64,000 bases of DNA, taken from Scatophagus argus (Eukaryota; Chordata; Actinopteri; Scatophagidae). The stretch is taken from contig NC_058506.1 of the NCBI RefSeq assembly GCF_020382885.2, positions 15,664,318-15,728,317 of the forward strand, given 5' to 3'. Of the stretch, positions 26,601 to 39,150 are shown piece after piece. Below the pieces are notes generated by a model, which was not told the origin of the DNA, made no database searches, and worked only from the letters and a program-made list of their open reading frames with translations. The translations under genes and the position numbers were made by a program. Positions within the stretch are counted from its first letter, which is position 1; every line of letters starts with the position of its first letter.

Positions 26601-29600
26601 GATTAAAGTTTTCAGAAAATGGCTGGCACTTGTGAGACAGACTGTGGTCAAAGATATCACTAAATGCCCTTTAATATGACTGACTGCATTTCATGTAGGA
26701 GAGAGTTAGAGTCACATATGAGAAGTACACAAACAGAGCTCGGAAACCAAAAAAAAAAACTTTCCATAGCAGTGTGCTAAGCTGCTAAGAGTTTCACGCC
26801 TTGCAGACAACACCGGAAATGTTTCAGCACAAGCTACAGTGTGTGCGAGGGTATACGCTGAATGTGACTGCAGACGAAAAGGAAGAAAAAGTGAGACACT
26901 CACTCTTCCGGTTACCAGGGGAACAGCAGTCTCTGCCTTGGTTCGTTCTGCTTCATCATAGGAAGGTAACGTTGTCGCCACATTGTATGATGGAGGCTTG
27001 GGGAAAACCCCGTCCTCCTTGTAGTCAAAGTAGGCTGAAGAAGAAGAAGCGGCACAGTTTCAAACAAAAATGCAGAATTTTTATTGATCAAATATTTTGT
27101 ATTTTGACAGCAGACTAGTAACTGTATCACATATTTAGTGTGCTTATCAAAAATTAAAGCCATTCTTTAACATTTGTTCTTGTTTTAGTATTTAGCCACT
27201 GAAGCAGCTATGGGCGTGGAAACAGGCAAAATACTTGGAGGTGATCTCTACAACAGAATTTCCTGCTAATGCGCACTGACAACTAAATAATCATCCTTAT
27301 TAGATTATAATGACTGTGCAAACATGACAAATATCAACAGTGTAAGATTTTGCTCACTGAACACTATTCTAGACTCTCTAGTCATAATGTCAAATGATGT
27401 CAAGTTCTGTAAGACATCCAAACAATTATGAGTCAGCTGATACAACTAAGAGCCCACCTGAAAGCAACCAGCTCTTCTTAAATAAGTGAATCCTGTGTGT
27501 TTCATCTTACATCAAGTTTATCCTCGCTAAGGGATCAGTGAAACAAAAACAATTTTAGGGTCTCCAACTACATGAAATTTTCTATCTCTTCTCTCCTGTT
27601 ACTAAAGAGGAAAGAACAAAACTCACTGACTGTCACTTTGCCTGGTAACAATGACAAACACTGTGGGTAGCTGGTCGCATCAGCTGACATTAATTCATAT
27701 TGATACTATCAGTAACTTGTTGGCACACGTACATTTGACTTGGCTGTGGTGGGTTTGTGTGCTCTCTGTTCACCGCCAAAAAGTACACAGGAGATAAAAG
27801 AAGGATCACTCTGTAATATGGTGGGGAGGGGAATTGTCTTTTTGTAGGTCCAACAATTCCAACAGAGGCAAAAGTCTTCACTCCAACTTCACGTCAACTT
27901 CAGGAATAGCATTCTTCCACATAATTTTTTGTTATTATCCACATCATATCAATTTAAGCCAATCAACTTTCAAATTTTTGAATTGGACCTTCAGTAGTAG
28001 TAGAGGGGTACAGCTGTTATTTCAATGTATCAGATGAATATTTAATCAACATTTTGGTAAATTTAACTATCAAACTCAGTACTGGCTGTGAGGTGTATAC
28101 TGCAGTTACAAAGATATCAATATTAATAACCCGTTCTGAGCAGTTTTCAAATGACATCAGCAACATGGAAACATCTGGATGAGTCAAGGCCTTACCAGCA
28201 TTATCCACTGCGATGCTGCTGTATGGTGGAGGAGCATCTGCTGCTACCTGTGGGCTCCCTTCTGGGTCCTCCTCATTGGGCAGCTGTGGGGGAGAAAACA
28301 ACCTAAATGAATTCACTAACATCATCAATAACGTGTTCATATGCTCATTATAAGGAGGAAATAAGCACCAACCACAAAGTGGTTTGTTTTGATTCGTTTC
28401 TCTTTTTCTCATTGAAAGTAGAAGACACGAGAGCAGGGGCAATTGATTAAAAACACCTAATCATCAAATCAACAATCAAACCAAGCCCATCTGATTGACT
28501 CAGTTTCCAGAAAGGCCATTAAGGTTGTACTGAATACGAAGCAGAAAGCCTGCAACATTGGGTTTGACAGACAGACATTACAAGTTAACACAGCTTCCTC
28601 TTGATGTGGGTGACGCCTTACTTTACAGGTGCAGTAGTTTCCTGTAATTTCGTAGAAAAGGAGCAGTTAAACCACCACAAATTCATTAGAATTCAAAATG
28701 CGGACAGTGTTAACCAGAATATGGCACATTTCAAAAAAATTAATCCAAATTAAGACAGTCAAATCACCTGACCAGGCACAGGCATGCTTCAGAATATATG
28801 GAGGATTAATATCCTCCAGCAAAATAACAGCCTAATTTATTATGAATCAATCGTCTATTTACTTTAAAGTGGAGCAATTATTTCACGATAATCCCTCAAG
28901 AAAATAACAACCGCTCAACACAAAACACAAACCGAAAGTAACTGTGTCACTGTCTAATTAGTTCCAGGAAATAATCAAGAAGTAATAATAAGTTCTGTCT
29001 GCCCTACCAAAACCGAGCTAAGCAGGTTAGCTGGCGGATTTATCCGTTAAGCTTAATGACCAGCGAACACACCCACTGCTGTAGGTCTATGTACGATACA
29101 GGCATTAAAGTTAGCATACGCCGAAGATCGTCGATATGAGTTAGTTAAATTAAGTTAAGCCTTTTTCTTTTCGTTAGTGTTCGACAATGGTAACATAGCT
29201 AGCACATGGCTGACAAGTCTTCCAGACGTAACTTAACGGTATACACACACAAACAGAGACAAAAGACGCCCGATCACACAATCAAGTTCACATCCATGTT
29301 AGCTTAAAGAAAAAAGCTAACGACGAAATGCTAGCATTAGTACATCGCTATCTAGGTAGCGTGCAGTTAAAAGCCAGCTTCAACCAATGAATAAAAAACA
29401 TCGCGGAAAAAAAATTCTTATTGACGACAAAGACATCCAGCTTTGTATAGCAGAAAACCGTCATATTCAGGAGGATGACACCACCATACATGAGAGAAGA
29501 AGAGCTTCCGTAAGTCAACAGTGTTCACCAGCAACTGACGTTTGAGTCTCATGTTAAACCTTTAACGTGTTAGCTGTTAAATGGTAGTGTTATCTTACCT

Positions 29601-29628
29601 GCTGATATCGAGCGTTCGTTTCGGCCAT
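23606..29628 (-). CDS. ndfip1: Ndfip1, Nedd4-family interacting protein 1 (7 coding exons)
   Basis: Membrane adaptor of Golgi, endosomes and exosomes that recruits and activates Nedd4/Itch HECT ubiquitin ligases through PY motifs (family knowledge). Coding exons, 5' to 3': 29628-29599, 28283-28196, 27034-26904, 24642-24555, 24428-24304, 24027-23961, 23709-23606. All junctions are GT-AG and phases add up to 633 nt, or 210 aa (human about 221). Seen: PPPY at residues 28-31, PPSY at 53-56 and LPSY at 62-65 in the cytosolic N-terminus. Three hydrophobic segments follow at about 106-131, 136-153 and 168-182, and the protein ends in RTRVLFIY. The start is in a short 10-residue first exon (MAETNARYQQ), so the human Ala-rich N-terminus is absent. 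The 3' UTR end was not fixed; AATAAA-type signals on this strand lie at 22700-22705 and 21997-22002. Identity is very secure from the membrane region. Confidence 0.96.
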
Positions 29629-30798
29629 TCCGATTTGAACGGCTAGAAGCCAACAACAGAGAAGGTTCACGCCGCCGAGACACCCAACAAACGCGAAATT
29701 ATATAACAGCACAAACTGTAAACTCAATCCTGGCCACAATAAAAAACCTGCTTCTCCGTCGACTGCTGCGCTAAATGGGTTGTCAAGTTATAGTATTGCT
29801 CAGTACAAAACACAAGGCTTCCTGTTGGCATTTTGAAATATTCAAAACATTGTAGACCATAGATAGCATCTTCACAAATATATTGTTTCATCAGAATTAG
29901 TCTGTATCATTACTAATATGTTTAATGATTAATTTATTCCTCAAAGATAAGAATTATCCTTTTTGTCTCAAAACATCGATATTTCCGGTACTTTTATTAT
30001 GAAATCATAACCGGTCAGTGTCTTCCTCATTTCCGCTAACTTGACACAGGTCTTTCTCGCCAAGCAATTGACGTCATTGGCCACAACAAACCCTTTACCG
30101 CCCCCATCTGAAACAAAGTGCAACAACCATACACATCACTGAAAAGTTACTGACAGAATTATCAAGAAACAAACAAACAAACAAATACAAACAAAAAACT
30201 GAGTAACAAAGTTACACAGTCTCTAACACAATATACTGAACTCTCCTCTTGGACAGTAAATGCAGATGTCTCATAACAAATGTGTTGGTCTTGACTTTAA
30301 AATAACTATAAACCTCAGTGTCAAACACAAGGCGTTACAATTTAAACTGGGTGGACGACACTGCTGGCCAGTTCACAGTATCTAATGCTAAGCTCTATAT
30401 ACCTGTTAAATATTTTGAAGTCTGCTGTTTTTGGATTGGATGTGGCATAAATGAGCAGAGTACCAGATGAGTGGATTATGACAATTCACCTGCCACATGT
30501 AAGGTATTCAGTTTGAACATGATATACTGAAGATAAGATACTGAAAATAATCTGTTTCTATTTATTTATTGTACTCTTACACGGTGATGTCTAATATAAA
30601 AGAAAAAGTGTTAGAAACTGACTGAGATACATGTCTTCAAATGTATGTGGTCATCATACATTTTTAAGAGTAACTCGAGATTATCAGTAATTAGTGCATG
30701 TGTGAGATGTAGGACTTTATATAGTGTTAAATGGACTCTCAGAATAGGAATCACTGTGCAAGAAAAAGAGAAAACAATGCAAATGGGTCTTGTAAGGT
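29629..30798. other. ndfip1 upstream region and endou 3' flank
   Basis: The ndfip1 promoter should lie just above 29628; 29640-29770 is locally richer in CpG. No TATA box was recognised. From 29800 to 30798 nothing identifiable is seen. Confidence 0.4.
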
Positions 30799-30804
30799 TT
30801 TATT
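30799..30804 (-). terminator. endou: Likely poly(A) signal of endou
   Basis: TTTATT on the plus strand reads AATAAA on the gene strand, about 100 nt after the TAA stop at 30905. It is the nearest canonical hexamer downstream of the stop. Confidence 0.6.
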
Positions 30805-30904
30805 GTATTTTTATCTAAAATAAAAAGACAACAACAACACCCGTGACACTTTGTAAGCAAGTTCAAGAGTTGGAGCAGTTTTATCTCAAACTGATCTTGT
30901 AAAG

Positions 30905-33900
30905 TTACTCAGGGTTCTGGTACTTAAGGAGCACTGGGTAAGTGGTTCCTATGTGCTTTTGGTTGTAGTGGTGGCAAACAATTTCCACATCGTAGAAACT
31001 GAACTGGACTTTGACACGCTCGTTTGGGGAGGTGAGGAAACAGAGAGTGTAGAGGGCAAACTCGAACTCGGGACTGACGCCGATGAAGATGCTGCCCTTG
31101 GGCTTTATGCCGTTCTTCCAGCTGAACTGTAGTGCCAGGATGTGTTTTTTCTCGTCAGGCTGCGGTGAGACAGAGAAAAAAAAATGTGATGAAAGAGGAG
31201 AGGACATCGGTGAGGAATGGAGAAAAAGCAGCTGTTTGACAACAGCAGCTGTGGGCTCGTTCTCATCAGTCTGAGGAGACAAGACAGGACAAAAAGAAAG
31301 AGAGAAAATGCTGAAGATGTGAGAATGAAACAGACTCATGCTGTTTGAGGCGTCAGCGTTTTTATTATCAGTCTTAAATAAGAGAAAAAAATCATACATA
31401 ATTAGGTATGATAAAATGAGAATATCAAAAAATATACTGCAAAAAATATAAGATCGCGATGACTGTGTCTCATAATTCTGACTAAGTATATCGGTATATC
31501 TTTGGTATTATACTTGGGAAGTGAATAGGGGATTGGTGAAAAGTGCAAAATGCAAAAAGAAGATAATGAAATGAAAATGATGTACCATTTCACATGAGAC
31601 GTCTTTCTCCTTTGTCCCAGTGATAAACCTGGCTACACAAGCTACACTGAGTACAAAGATTTTTAAAATGTCTGCACAGATAACAGTTTTACTGGTTTTC
31701 TGAACGTGAGCCTTGGATAATGCCTCAACGAAAGCTTGACCAACCGGCTGCTCAGAAGGTGAGAGAGCAAACTTGGTCATAGCAGGATGTGAGGTTTCTC
31801 ATGGGCTTGCAAGAACGATGATGAGGGTAAGACTACAGAGAGTGCAGGTGGACGTGCAGGAGAGAGACGACAGGAGACAGATGAGAGATTTCTCAAATGC
31901 CGTATGGAGACATTTGAAAAGTTGCCTGTTGAAAGGGACCCTCTCAGACCAGAGAGGAGGCTTCATAGGTTTTTATATACTTGATCCCATATTATACATT
32001 TACTACTTCAGAACTAACTGAAGCACGATACACATATCATACCTGGGGTGAATTTGCACTGACGCTGTAGCCTTTGTAGTCAATGTGTCCCAGCTTTTCT
32101 TGTAGGTAGAGCTGGATCCAGTTGTGAAAGCCGATGACAGTCCGCCCTCCTCTCGTCTCTCCGACAAACACGTGTTCAAACCCTGACGAGTCTGGTCTGG
32201 TGGGAGACACGCCATATTGTCCGTCATTTTGTCTGGGACATCTTTGCAAGCTTTGATCAATTAAAATTTATAAGACTGTATTAAGTCCTCTGCCATTTTG
32301 ACAAAATATTGTGTTTAGTGGCTTCTTTCATCCTAAACATGCTACAAATAAATATTTTCCCTTTTGCTCGCAGTGTTGCTGGCTGGATGTGCTACACAGA
32401 GCCAGTTTCTCAGAGTAAGACACGTTATCATCACAGTGCCAGATTCCACTGGTGAAGCTATATTTAAGTGCTGAGCCAGATTTCACCTACCTGCTGGATC
32501 CTCTCCTCGCATAAAGTTCAAACCAGATCCTGTACAGCTGCTCCTTGAATTGTGTGTCATCTGCTGGAGAGAGGTGCTTCTCTACCAGGTATTTATGAGC
32601 AATCTGCAAACAAACAAGAACCTCCTGTAACATGTTGTTATTTATATTTTAGTCACGTTAGTGGCATGGCTGTAGGGATGGTTAAAATCAGTCCGGCAGC
32701 ACACCCGTTTGTCTCAACAACTATCTGATGAATTGACATAAAAAATTGTACAGGCATTCATGGTCCCCAGAAGATGAATCCTAATGACCTAGTGATCCTC
32801 CAGCATCACCAGCAAGTGAAATATGTGTGAAATATCTCAACATTTACAAGATGAATTGACAAAAAAAAGAGCTATAAATTTATGATTCTGAGAGCAATGA
32901 ATCCCATTGACTTTAATGACCCTTTGAGCATGTTACCATGATCTGCATTTGTTGCAATGTTTGTTACTGACAGAGTTACACTTGGAGAACAATATGTAGA
33001 ACATTCAGAACCACTCAGGCCAGGCCTAACCATAATCTAACCTGGTTTTGAGTAGTAAAAATAACAATTGCCAGAGTCTGGTTAATTGTGTTATATGAAA
33101 ATGGCAACTTATTTCTCATGAATTCTTTAGTAGACATGATCCACGGCAAGAGAAAAGGGTTCATTTCCATGTCCCAACAGGTACCTTCATAGTGGGAGTC
33201 TGAATGATTGAGTCCAGGAACTTGTGATTCTCTGCCACCTCCTCAGGGGTTACAATTTCTGGTTCACCGGTGTCACTCTCGTAGTTATCCAACAGGGAGA
33301 TAAAGGCTGCAGACACAAACACAGACGCTCTTCAGAAAGTGATTTAGATCAGTCTGTGATGACAGATGATGTCATTTTTCAAAAAAAGCTTCACATGCTG
33401 AAGTGCTGTCCAGTCCTGCAGTCATGGATATAAATGACAATCAGGAATAAAAGCCAGATTAGAGACACAAAAAGCTCTAGCAATCAGCAATGAGGCAGGT
33501 TGATAGAGACTATACATAAACTAAGTACAAAAATAGAAAATAGGGAGGAATACCCCTTTTTTCAGCAGGACAGCAGCCTCAGGTTAAACTCAGCTATTAC
33601 ATAACACAACTCCTTATACAGCTTTCTTCTACATGCTATAAAACATACATCTGTGAAAACATCATTAGACAAAAATTGCCAGAGGGAAATGTGCATTTTT
33701 CATTCAGAGGAAGACGTGAAGGAGGAGGCAGTAGTTGGGGGGTATTTCTGCATCCATCTGCACCCAGCACAGTGAACTCTGCGTCCTCTGTGCTTATGCA
33801 ACATGCTGCCACTGTTCGTCATAAGCAGATTATGAGTTGATGAAAAGGCTTTACTCAGAAGGGAAGTGACAGGGAGGATCAAACTGGCAAACGGCACCGT

Positions 33901-34607
33901 GGAATGTGCAAAGAGATTGTGTCAGTTCAAACATTTTCTGGCAGTGCACTCGTGAAATGAACAGTAATTAGCTCCCCCATCCCGAAAATCAATTTATAGG
34001 CGGCCTTATCATTAAGAAAGACAACTCACTTTTGCCTAAAATCAAGTCAAATGTTGTTGATTTTGTGGTTTGCGCTCCAAAACAACTCCATGTTTGTGAT
34101 ATTTACCTAACATTCATGCACTTACCCAGAAAAGTCTCCTTTTTGAATATGTTCTCATCGACAAATGTAAACAGAGGAGACCCTGCTCCGTCGTTGTTGT
34201 CGTCGTTGTTGATGGCCATGCTGTCTCCAGCTTTGCCCTGCAGAAAGATGGGAGCCAATCAAAAGCTAAAATCTTACTTGTGCAAATAGTTTACGTAGGC
34301 TCACTGCTTTCTGTTATGACCTAAAAATCTTTATATACTGTTTGATAAACGCTCTCCTCGTGTGCTTCTGTACCTTTTACATTCAGATATTTCATCTCTG
34401 CTATGGATACTTACTGATGGTTCAAGATGGTTCACAAAACCTCTTAAAGCTCTTCAGTGACTATCTGAGCAACTGTAGATCTGTGTGTGTGTGTGTGTGG
34501 TGCACCTGCAGAGAGATCCTGTAATCTTTTCCAGGTGTGAGTCTGTTGACATCGTTGTCCCACAGCTCCTGCACCATGGCTGACAGCTCTTTGTCACTCT
34601 CAGTCAT
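30905..34607 (-). CDS. endou: EndoU-family poly(U)-specific endoribonuclease (6 exons)
   Basis: Metal-dependent endoribonuclease of the XendoU/placental protein 11 family, which cuts RNA at uridylates. Exons 5' to 3': 34607-34506, 34237-34126, 33306-33185, 32603-32491, 32196-32043, 31159-30905; 858 nt, 285 aa. Seen: the catalytic set of the family is intact. His158 lies in FEHVFVGE, His174 in GFHNW and Lys220 in WKNGIKPKG. Their spacings (16 and 46 residues) match Xenopus XendoU H162/H178/K224 with a constant offset of four. The N-terminus ([17 protein letters not shown]) is hydrophilic with no signal peptide and no somatomedin-B domain, so this is probably an intracellular form. Exon 1 starts directly with the EndoU fold. 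Intron 1 begins with a (CA)n run a few bases after the donor. Which fish paralogue (endoua/b/c type) it is cannot be settled here. Confidence 0.93.
32695..32945. repeat. Old dispersed teleost repeat in endou intron 3
   Basis: CAACAACTATCTGATGAATT, GTACAGGCATTCATGGTCCC and AGATGAATCCTAATGACCTA match the same repeat family seen at 11430-11510, in diverged form. It contains two related sub-units (about 32700-32800 and 32840-32940). It lies wholly in the intron between 32603 and 33185. Confidence 0.55.
34482..34499. repeat. (GT)9 at the endou intron 1 donor
   Basis: On the gene strand this is (AC)9, starting at intron position +7 after the exon 1 donor at 34506. Confidence 0.9.
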
Positions 34608-37600
34608 GATGCGACTCCTCGGTTGTGTTCTCGGTCCCACTGTGGATGAGCTGTAGGTGGGTTGGTATCACTATGTGTCTTTAACAGGAGTGGAGCAGTT
34701 AATTAAGGGCTGGACAGTAACAAAAAGGAGCAGATTTAAACTCATAATGGGCGAAAGTACAATACTGAGTTACTTTTACTTTGTATTTTGGATGTTTTGA
34801 TGAGAGATTGCACTTTTTTGTGGGTGTTTACATGCAAAACACTGGATGAACTGGTACAATTTGATGCAGTGCTGAACAATCTGTGGCTAATGAAGCCACT
34901 CATATTTACAATTTAAGACCACAGATGATTTTTTTTTAAGGCATTTAGTTCACTTATACATCAAATCCTTGCTAATTTCAAGCAATTTAGCCAACTGTTG
35001 TCAATATCACATTATCACATTGTCACATTTAAGGCCCTTTAAGAGCACATATTCTAATATCATGTCATACAACATAATGTCACTAAGTTCTTTATTTTAT
35101 GCTTAAGTGCTTCTGAACAGCCTCTGGTGTTCAAGGTGCTGATTATTTATCTCACCTCTCACTTATCCGATCAAAACTAGAATCCGAGGTGTTTAACCTT
35201 GCTATCTCTCTTTCAAATCTAGAAAAGAAGCCAAGAAGAATAATTTTACAGAGCATTTAGTCTGATTTCTGCAGTTTTACGCAGTGTATGTTTTGTCAGT
35301 GATGTCAGACAGAAAGGTCTGAAATTTGATTGCGAACATTAATTCAATCAATCAATTTTTTTCTTTATGTTTAGAGCTATAGTATCACTGTAAGCCCCTG
35401 TGGGTCAGGCACAGTTGTAGTCATGACACAGTAATTAAAAAAAATCATTCATTCATAATTAAACACCCCTTGCTAAAGATGGCTTTAATTTACACAACCT
35501 CCTGTCAGGAAGGCATCATTTCATAAATGACGAAGCTTAAAGGATATTTGCTAGATAATTTGACAAGTAAATTTTATATATAATCTCATAACAGTGATTC
35601 ACAAGCCTCTGATGAGGTCCATGTGTGCCAGTGACAGTCCACAGCTTTGTAAAAACACTACCAGCTTCCCCAGCTGGACAGAGCTTATCCATTCGACTCA
35701 ACACTGCATTCTACAAAAACATGGCTGACGACAGATCACATATCCATAATACTCAGCTCTGGGAACTTCATCATCACCGCCCAAGTCCCGCATCCCATCA
35801 GCCACCACTTCAAAACCCACTAACCTTGTGCTGGTTGCGGTTCAAATGATGAGTGAATTTGAGGTGTTAGTGAAGTTCCTCAGTGCTGGTCAGGTGCTGC
35901 TGGTGGTTTCCTGTGTTTGTGAGAGCAGGTGTCTTTACGGGCATAGTAACAGTAGTTCAGTCAGTCAGTCAGTGTATGGAGAAAGACAGACAGGGGCTGG
36001 GGGGCTGAACAGAGGGCAGGACAGGAGAGAGGGGCCATTTTAAAGGGTTATCCCCTGTCAGCAACTCTAGCTAAAGGGATTACACCATGTTGTCGTCTCT
36101 TTTCAATCTCAGGCTAAAATGTGGGCTCTTTGTTTCTTTAGTATTTCATTGTTCCTCTTCCTGTCACAGCATAACCTCTGGATTAGAGGGTAAATATGGG
36201 TCACATTTCAGGTAACAAGATGTAGTAAAGGCTTAGAATATACTTAAAATACTGTAAGTAAACAATCAACATCAGTCTTGGATTAGTAATAATTCTGATG
36301 CTGACATTTCATTCCATATGATCTGAACTCTTGAGACTAAGTGTTTCATCAAAACTGAGAAAAACAAGGTAGTGATGTATCTACAAAACCCAAATTTGAC
36401 ACAAACCACCATCTAAATTATAATTTTATTAGCATGTCTTCATGGATGGTCTAGTGCTTTCCCTAAATGCAAAGAAAGCATTCAACCAAGTTTAGTGGCC
36501 TTTTTTTAATCTTAGACACTAGAAAAATATTAATCATTTTGTGAAAAGAGTTAAATTCACATATAATGACATATAATGACCTGAATGAAGTGCTTTTTTT
36601 TATTACTCATTTTACAAATCACACAGGCCTTTGTCACCTCACGTATTTCGATTGGCTATGAAATGAGGCCACGAGAATGACGTCTTCTGCATGTGGTTTA
36701 TAGACTGGACAGGTACGTTATAAAATGAGTGTATGCTGATGACATGCTAATGTTTTTTATTTAACCCATCAGTCCTATCTCTCATTAGGCTGATTAACCT
36801 TTTCTGGATGTAAGATTAAAGCCAAGGTGAGCAACTCTTGTGAAAACATATACGGTAACCAAACTAGGAGACTTATTTTCAAATAGTACTGCCAGTTGAA
36901 CAGCTGATAATGAAATACCCACAAATAAGCCTACAAAGAAGCCATTAAGAGTAGGACCCTTGTAGATCAAAAATCATAAGCAGAGTGCATATAATCCTAA
37001 TCCTCCTAAACATTTAAACCTTCAGTTTTTCTTCTGTGTCTCTCTGGTTCCTTTGGGATATCTTAAAAATATACTATATAAAGCAGATCAGTTCTACAAG
37101 GTCTGGCAGTTTTATCTGAATGATGTTGGACCTGATACCCCCCCATCCCCCACCCCCCACAATAACATACAATTAGCGTCCTGAAGCAGAACTGTCATGT
37201 CATGTCTGCAACATAGAATAGGACAAGTTTGCTTATCTGAGCTTTTTTTGTTTTTCTCTCCCCCCCAACTCATTCATGGAATCTGATTTGGAATCACCAT
37301 CACTGAATTTGCTGTCCAGCCCTAACTGGACGTCAGTTCAATGCACTAGATAGCTGCGTGTCTCCACCATTGACAAAAGAAAAGATGATCTACATGCATA
37401 TGTGAAGGTATTGTATTCGTAGTTTGTGTTCGTACCAAAGAAAATTTTTATGTCTTATACTGAATGAATACGATGGGCAAAATATTAAGTGGCAACATTT
37501 ATTTTGAGGAACAGTATGCTGAACGCATTTTTTAAAGGATTCTACAGGTCATGTATTCAAACGTTTTTTTACGTAAGACATGAAGTGACAGTGGCTCCTC

Positions 37601-39150
37601 ATTTAGAGGGAAGTGAATCAATATGCTGACACTGAACAAATGATTGTGTTCTCACCAGCACCAGTTCTCAAAGTAATTTCCACTTTTGAAGCAGTGAGGA
37701 GCAAATCATTCAATGTAGAAAAAAAGAACTGATGTGCTACAATGTTCAGTTTCAAACAGAACTGCTTGCATTGCATTGTGTCCTTTCCGGTCAAATATAA
37801 CCAAAAAAGAAAATAAATTAACATACAAATTCAATTTTGTATCTCTAGACATTATCAAGATTACACGGACTCTCTTTGACACAAATGTTTGGTAACATTA
37901 AAATAAATGTTGTACAAATGAGAGGGGTGTGAATAAATAGAGTCAAGAGTCACTCCTCAATGCCTTGACTTTTTAACCAGGTGAAGATTTCCTTTTTGCA
38001 CCACATACCCTGAAATGATTCGTCTTTCCAACAAGTACACACCTACACCATAATCATAATTCCAGTATCCCTATCTGTGAATTATTTACTGCAGTGTTCT
38101 CCTTTACTATATTCTATATTATTATATATTCTATTCTATAAACAAACATATGACTAAAACTAATAATGAAACGATTCCCCAAAACCAACGCCACAAAATC
38201 CTTCTTTTCAGCCACCCTTTTATAATAAGATGTAAAAAGACACTTTTCTGTAAACAAACTCATCTCTTTTGTATACAGAAAAATCCCATGACAATGATAC
38301 AAACAATAAAACATTGCACTGGACTTATGAATGGTGATGAATCTCCAGCTTTGCCCTTTTATCCTGTATCCATGGTGTGTTTGTGTATAAGGGTATCGGT
38401 TGGATGATGAAATTCACCTTATTATCCATCCTAATGGGTGTATGAAAAATAGCCGTGCCAGAGAGGCAGATGAGCATAATAAAGGCAAACATACGCAAAG
38501 CCTTTCTTTGCCCTTCAGCACTCAAAAGGGATGGTTACTAGTTAATTGGAAGCACCTTGCATTTACCCAAATGACCTCCATCACTGTTTCCAAGATCATT
38601 TCTTGATCACTATAAGCCTGTGAGATGTCAAAACTGAACCAGAAGCATGTGTCCAATTCAGAAAACAGACAGCAACGCTGCAGACCTAATATAACATATA
38701 ACTAAGAGAAATTCAACCAAAATGTTTTTTTTCTGTATCAAATGTATCAAAAATCCATTCCTATGACCTTGTCATATTTAAAAGGCCACTAATCACATGC
38801 CCAAGTATGTATTCTTAAAGCTCATAATCAAGTGATTTTATTTTAAAGAAAATGTCTACATTTACCAAACGACCACAGCTGATTTCCTCTGTTTCCCTCT
38901 CAAATAAAACCTAAAACTGCTTTTGCCCTTCCTGACTGAGTACTTCTATTCTATTCTACTTCTATTCATCTATTGTACATATTTCATTTATTCAGTAAAT
39001 TCATATAATTCACAGCTGGGCACTGAATGTTAGACACCAAAAAGCCTGATCATTTCAAAACAATGGTGGCACTGAATATGAATGAGTGGTGGTTGTGTGA
39101 CATAAAGTGCATTCAAATGGAGCATACAGAAGTGAGGTACTGCGCTGGTG
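34608..39150. other. endou promoter side and rnf14 3' flank, no gene seen
   Basis: A 4.5-kb gap between the endou start and the rnf14 stop. Candidate AATAAA signals for rnf14 on the gene strand lie at 38987-38992 and 38837-38842. A CAGT run is at 35955-35974. No coding frame of interest was found. Confidence 0.45.
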
